A stretch of DNA of 64,000 nucleotides from Aquabacterium sp. J223 (GTDB lineage: Bacteria > Pseudomonadota > Gammaproteobacteria > Burkholderiales > Burkholderiaceae_C), in NCBI RefSeq assembly GCF_024666615.1, contig NZ_CP088297.1:3824501-3888500 (forward strand), read 5' to 3'. Made by a program: the position numbers and the translations under genes. The notes beneath the pieces were generated by a model. It had not been told where the DNA came from, ran no database searches, and saw nothing but the letters and a program-made list of their open reading frames with translations. Numbering within the stretch: the stretch's first letter is position 1; each line of letters begins with the position of its first letter. Below are positions 62,413 to 64,000 of this stretch, piece after piece.

Positions 62413-63471
62413 TCAGGCCGCCATGGGGACGAGGAAGTCGCGGCTGATGCCGGCGCCCAGGTCGTTGACCCGGTCGAGGAACTGGGTGAGGAAGGCGTGC
62501 AGGCCGGTGGCCAGGATCTCGTCGATGCGGCCGTACTGCAGGTCGGCGTGCAGGCGGCCGGCGCGGCGCAGCGTCTCGCTGCTCTGCTCGTTGGCCACCA
62601 CGCGCAGGTTGACCAGCACCTCGTCCATGCACGCGGCCAGCGAGCGTGGCATGTCGCTGCGCAGCACCAGCAGCTCGGCCACCTTCTCCGGCACGATGAC
62701 GTTGCGGTAGACCTTGCGGTAGATCTCGAAGCCGGAGACGGACCGCAGGATGGCCGACCAGTGGTAGAAGTCGAACTCCTGCTCTTCGCGGCCCTGGGAC
62801 TGGGACTGGCCCTGAGACGGGAAGCTGCCGAAACCGGCCGGCCGGCTCCACATCATCTGGCTGCCGCGCGGCAGCGGCTGCTGCTGCAGCTGGCCGCCGT
62901 GCCATTCGCGGGTGAAGGCGTGGAACTTGACGTCGAGCAGCCGCGCCGTGTTGTCCGCCCGTTCGAGGAAGGTGCCGATGCGCAGGAAGCGCAGCGCCTC
63001 GTCCTGCAGCATGGTGCCGACGGTGACGCCGCGGCTCAGGTGGGAGCGGAACTTGACCCATTCGAACAGGTCGGCCGGGTCGCTCATCGCGTTCGGGTCG
63101 CGCACCCGGCGGCTGAACTCCAGCCAGGTCTGGTTCTGCGTTTCCCAGACCTCGGTGGTCAGCGCGCCGCGCACCGCGCGCGCGTTCTCGCGCGCCGCGC
63201 GCAGGCAGGCGGCGATGCTCGACGGGTTGCTGTCGTCGCGCACCATGAACTCCATCACCTCGCGCGCCTCGATCGCGCCGCCGTGCTTGTCCTGGTAGCG
63301 GTGGGTCAGCTCGGAAATCGACAGCAGGCCGCGCCAGCCCTGCTCGGCGCGCTCGGTGGACTGGGGCAGCAGCGACGTCTGGTAGTTGACGTCGAGCATG
63401 CGGGCGGTGTTCTCGGCCCGCTCCATGTAGCGGGCCATCCAGAACAGGTGGTCGGCGGTGCGTGACAGCAT
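62413..63471 (-). CDS. Alpha-E domain-containing protein (DUF403)
   Basis: A 352-residue helical protein of the alpha-E (DUF403) family, beginning LSRTADHLFWMARYMERAEN with the conserved EN pair repeated later (FLERADNTARLLDV). Two Arg/Glu-rich helical repeats form its core. It is found next to circularly permuted ATP-grasp proteins, transglutaminase-like proteins and sometimes NTN hydrolases in predicted peptide-synthesis or modification systems. Here it follows the ATP-grasp gene by 15 bp. No enzymatic activity is established. Confidence 0.92.
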   Translation of the reverse strand: MLSRTADHLFWMARYMERAENTARMLDVNYQTSLLPQSTERAEQGWRGLLSISELTHRYQDKHGGAIEAREVMEFMVRDDSNPSSIAACLRAARENARAVRGALTTEVWETQNQTWLEFSRRVRDPNAMSDPADLFEWVKFRSHLSRGVTVGTMLQDEALRFLRIGTFLERADNTARLLDVKFHAFTREWHGGQLQQQPLPRGSQMMWSRPAGFGSFPSQGQSQSQGREEQEFDFYHWSAILRSVSGFEIYRKVYRNVIVPEKVAELLVLRSDMPRSLAACMDEVLVNLRVVANEQSSETLRRAGRLHADLQYGRIDEILATGLHAFLTQFLDRVNDLGAGISRDFLVPMAA

Positions 63472-63486
63472 GTTCGTCTCCCCTGC

Positions 63487-64000
63487 TCAGGCTTCCAGGA
63501 CCCAGGTGTCTTTCGTGCCGCCGCCCTGCGAGCTGTTGACCACCAGCGAGCCCTCCTTCAGCGCCACGCGGGTCAGGCCCCCGGGCACCATCTGCACCGT
63601 CTTGCCCGACAGCACGAAGGGCCGCAGGTCGACGTGCCGCGGCGCGATGCCGCTCTCGACGAAGGTCGGGCAGGTGGACAGGCTGAGCGTCGGCTGCGCG
63701 ATGTAGTTGCTCGGGTTGACCTTGAGCTGGTCGCGGAAGGCCGCGATCTCGGCCTGCGAGGCGGCCGGGCCGACCAGCATGCCGTAGCCGCCGGCCCCGT
63801 GCACCTCCTTGACCACCAGCTCGCCGAGGTGGTCGAGCACGTACTGCAGGTCGTCGCGCTCTCGGCAGAGGTAGGTGGGCACGTTGTTCAGGATCGGCTT
63901 CTCGCCGAGGTAGAACTCGATCATCTTCGGCACGTACGGGTAGATCGACTTGTCGTCCGCGATGCCGGTGCCCACCGCGTTGCACAGCGCCACGTTGCCC
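63487..64000 (-). CDS. Circularly permuted ATP-grasp protein (5' end beyond window)
   Basis: The last 171 or so residues of a circularly permuted ATP-grasp enzyme (former DUF404/DUF407), continuing past the window edge. Visible segments are CNAVGTGIADDKSIYPYVPKMI, LVVKEVHGAGGYGMLVGP (nucleotide-binding lysine and glycine loop), LSTCPTFVESGIAPRHVDLRPF and the typical NSSQGGGTKDTWVLE end. ATP-grasp enzymes of this group are predicted to form amide bonds between peptides or amino acids. The alpha-E gene follows directly; a transglutaminase-like gene is to be expected in the next segment but cannot be seen. Confidence 0.92.
   Translation of the reverse strand, partial: GNVALCNAVGTGIADDKSIYPYVPKMIEFYLGEKPILNNVPTYLCRERDDLQYVLDHLGELVVKEVHGAGGYGMLVGPAASQAEIAAFRDQLKVNPSNYIAQPTLSLSTCPTFVESGIAPRHVDLRPFVLSGKTVQMVPGGLTRVALKEGSLVVNSSQGGGTKDTWVLEA

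Overview
The window is very GC-rich DNA from a betaproteobacterium, most likely a Burkholderiales member of the Sphaerotilaceae/Comamonadaceae type. The reasons are four free-standing Bug/TctC-type solute receptors without TctAB partners, a Burkholderiales-type porin, a PEP-CTERM protein, a DUF6502-like/DUF4382 pair, a membrane-fused trehalose-phosphate synthase, and NodD- and NhaR-type LysR regulators. No rRNA, tRNA, CRISPR array, prophage or insertion sequence was seen.

Layout. 0-9.2 kb: end of a tartrate/D-malate dehydrogenase gene, two tandem hybrid histidine kinases, slyD, dut-coaBC, ferredoxin-NADP reductase and a DODA-type dioxygenase. 9.3-19.3 kb: a ten-gene, one-direction catabolic operon (FAH-family hydrolase, cupin, cyclase, frameshifted Bug receptor, FAD monooxygenase, Rieske ferredoxin, VOC ring-cleavage dioxygenase, EthD protein, C-C hydrolase-like enzyme, Bug receptor) read away from a divergent NodD-type LysR gene. 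19.3-28 kb: denD-like, HNH protein, alaS, a vapBC toxin-antitoxin pair with a clear operator, lldD and a PAS-GGDEF-EAL protein. 28-36 kb: DUF6502-like/DUF4382 lipoprotein pair, PEP-CTERM protein, MFS-YhgE export operon, an unrecognised hydrolase and an HPF-like protein. 36-43.4 kb: a second catabolic operon (Bug, FAD hydroxylase, ThDP enzyme, Bug) flanked by two LysR genes. 43.4-52 kb: an ArgD-like aminotransferase behind a leader-peptide/terminator region, a MetE-like protein, a lipoprotein hydrolase, a porin, and a polar amino-acid ABC transporter with a GntR/FCD regulator. 52-64 kb: NYN-cold-shock fusion, GST, mltB, PQQ-type sugar dehydrogenase, membrane-anchored OtsA, RNase AM, an atypical FkbM methyltransferase gene, a YciO-type protein, DedA, and an alpha-E/ATP-grasp pair cut by the window end.

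How the genes work together. Both catabolic operons combine solute capture (Bug receptors) with oxygen-dependent hydroxylation. The first adds a ring-cleavage dioxygenase and several hydrolases, which suggests complete opening of an aromatic or heteroaromatic ring; the substrate cannot be read from the sequence.

Three window-wide patterns stand out. First, the aminotransferase is preceded by an Arg/Ala-rich 38-codon ORF, a hairpin over its rare Arg codons and a perfect intrinsic terminator, which looks like an arginine attenuator. Second, many first genes have a -10-like hexamer ending 6-7 nt before the start codon, which predicts leaderless mRNAs. Third, five genes (Bug receptor, permease, NYN-CSD, GST, OtsA) are each broken by one base at a 4-5 nt C/G run, which is more likely sequencing error than decay. 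A structured repeat of about 130 bp also occurs in two intergenic gaps, at 8.2 and 50.4 kb, in opposite orientations.
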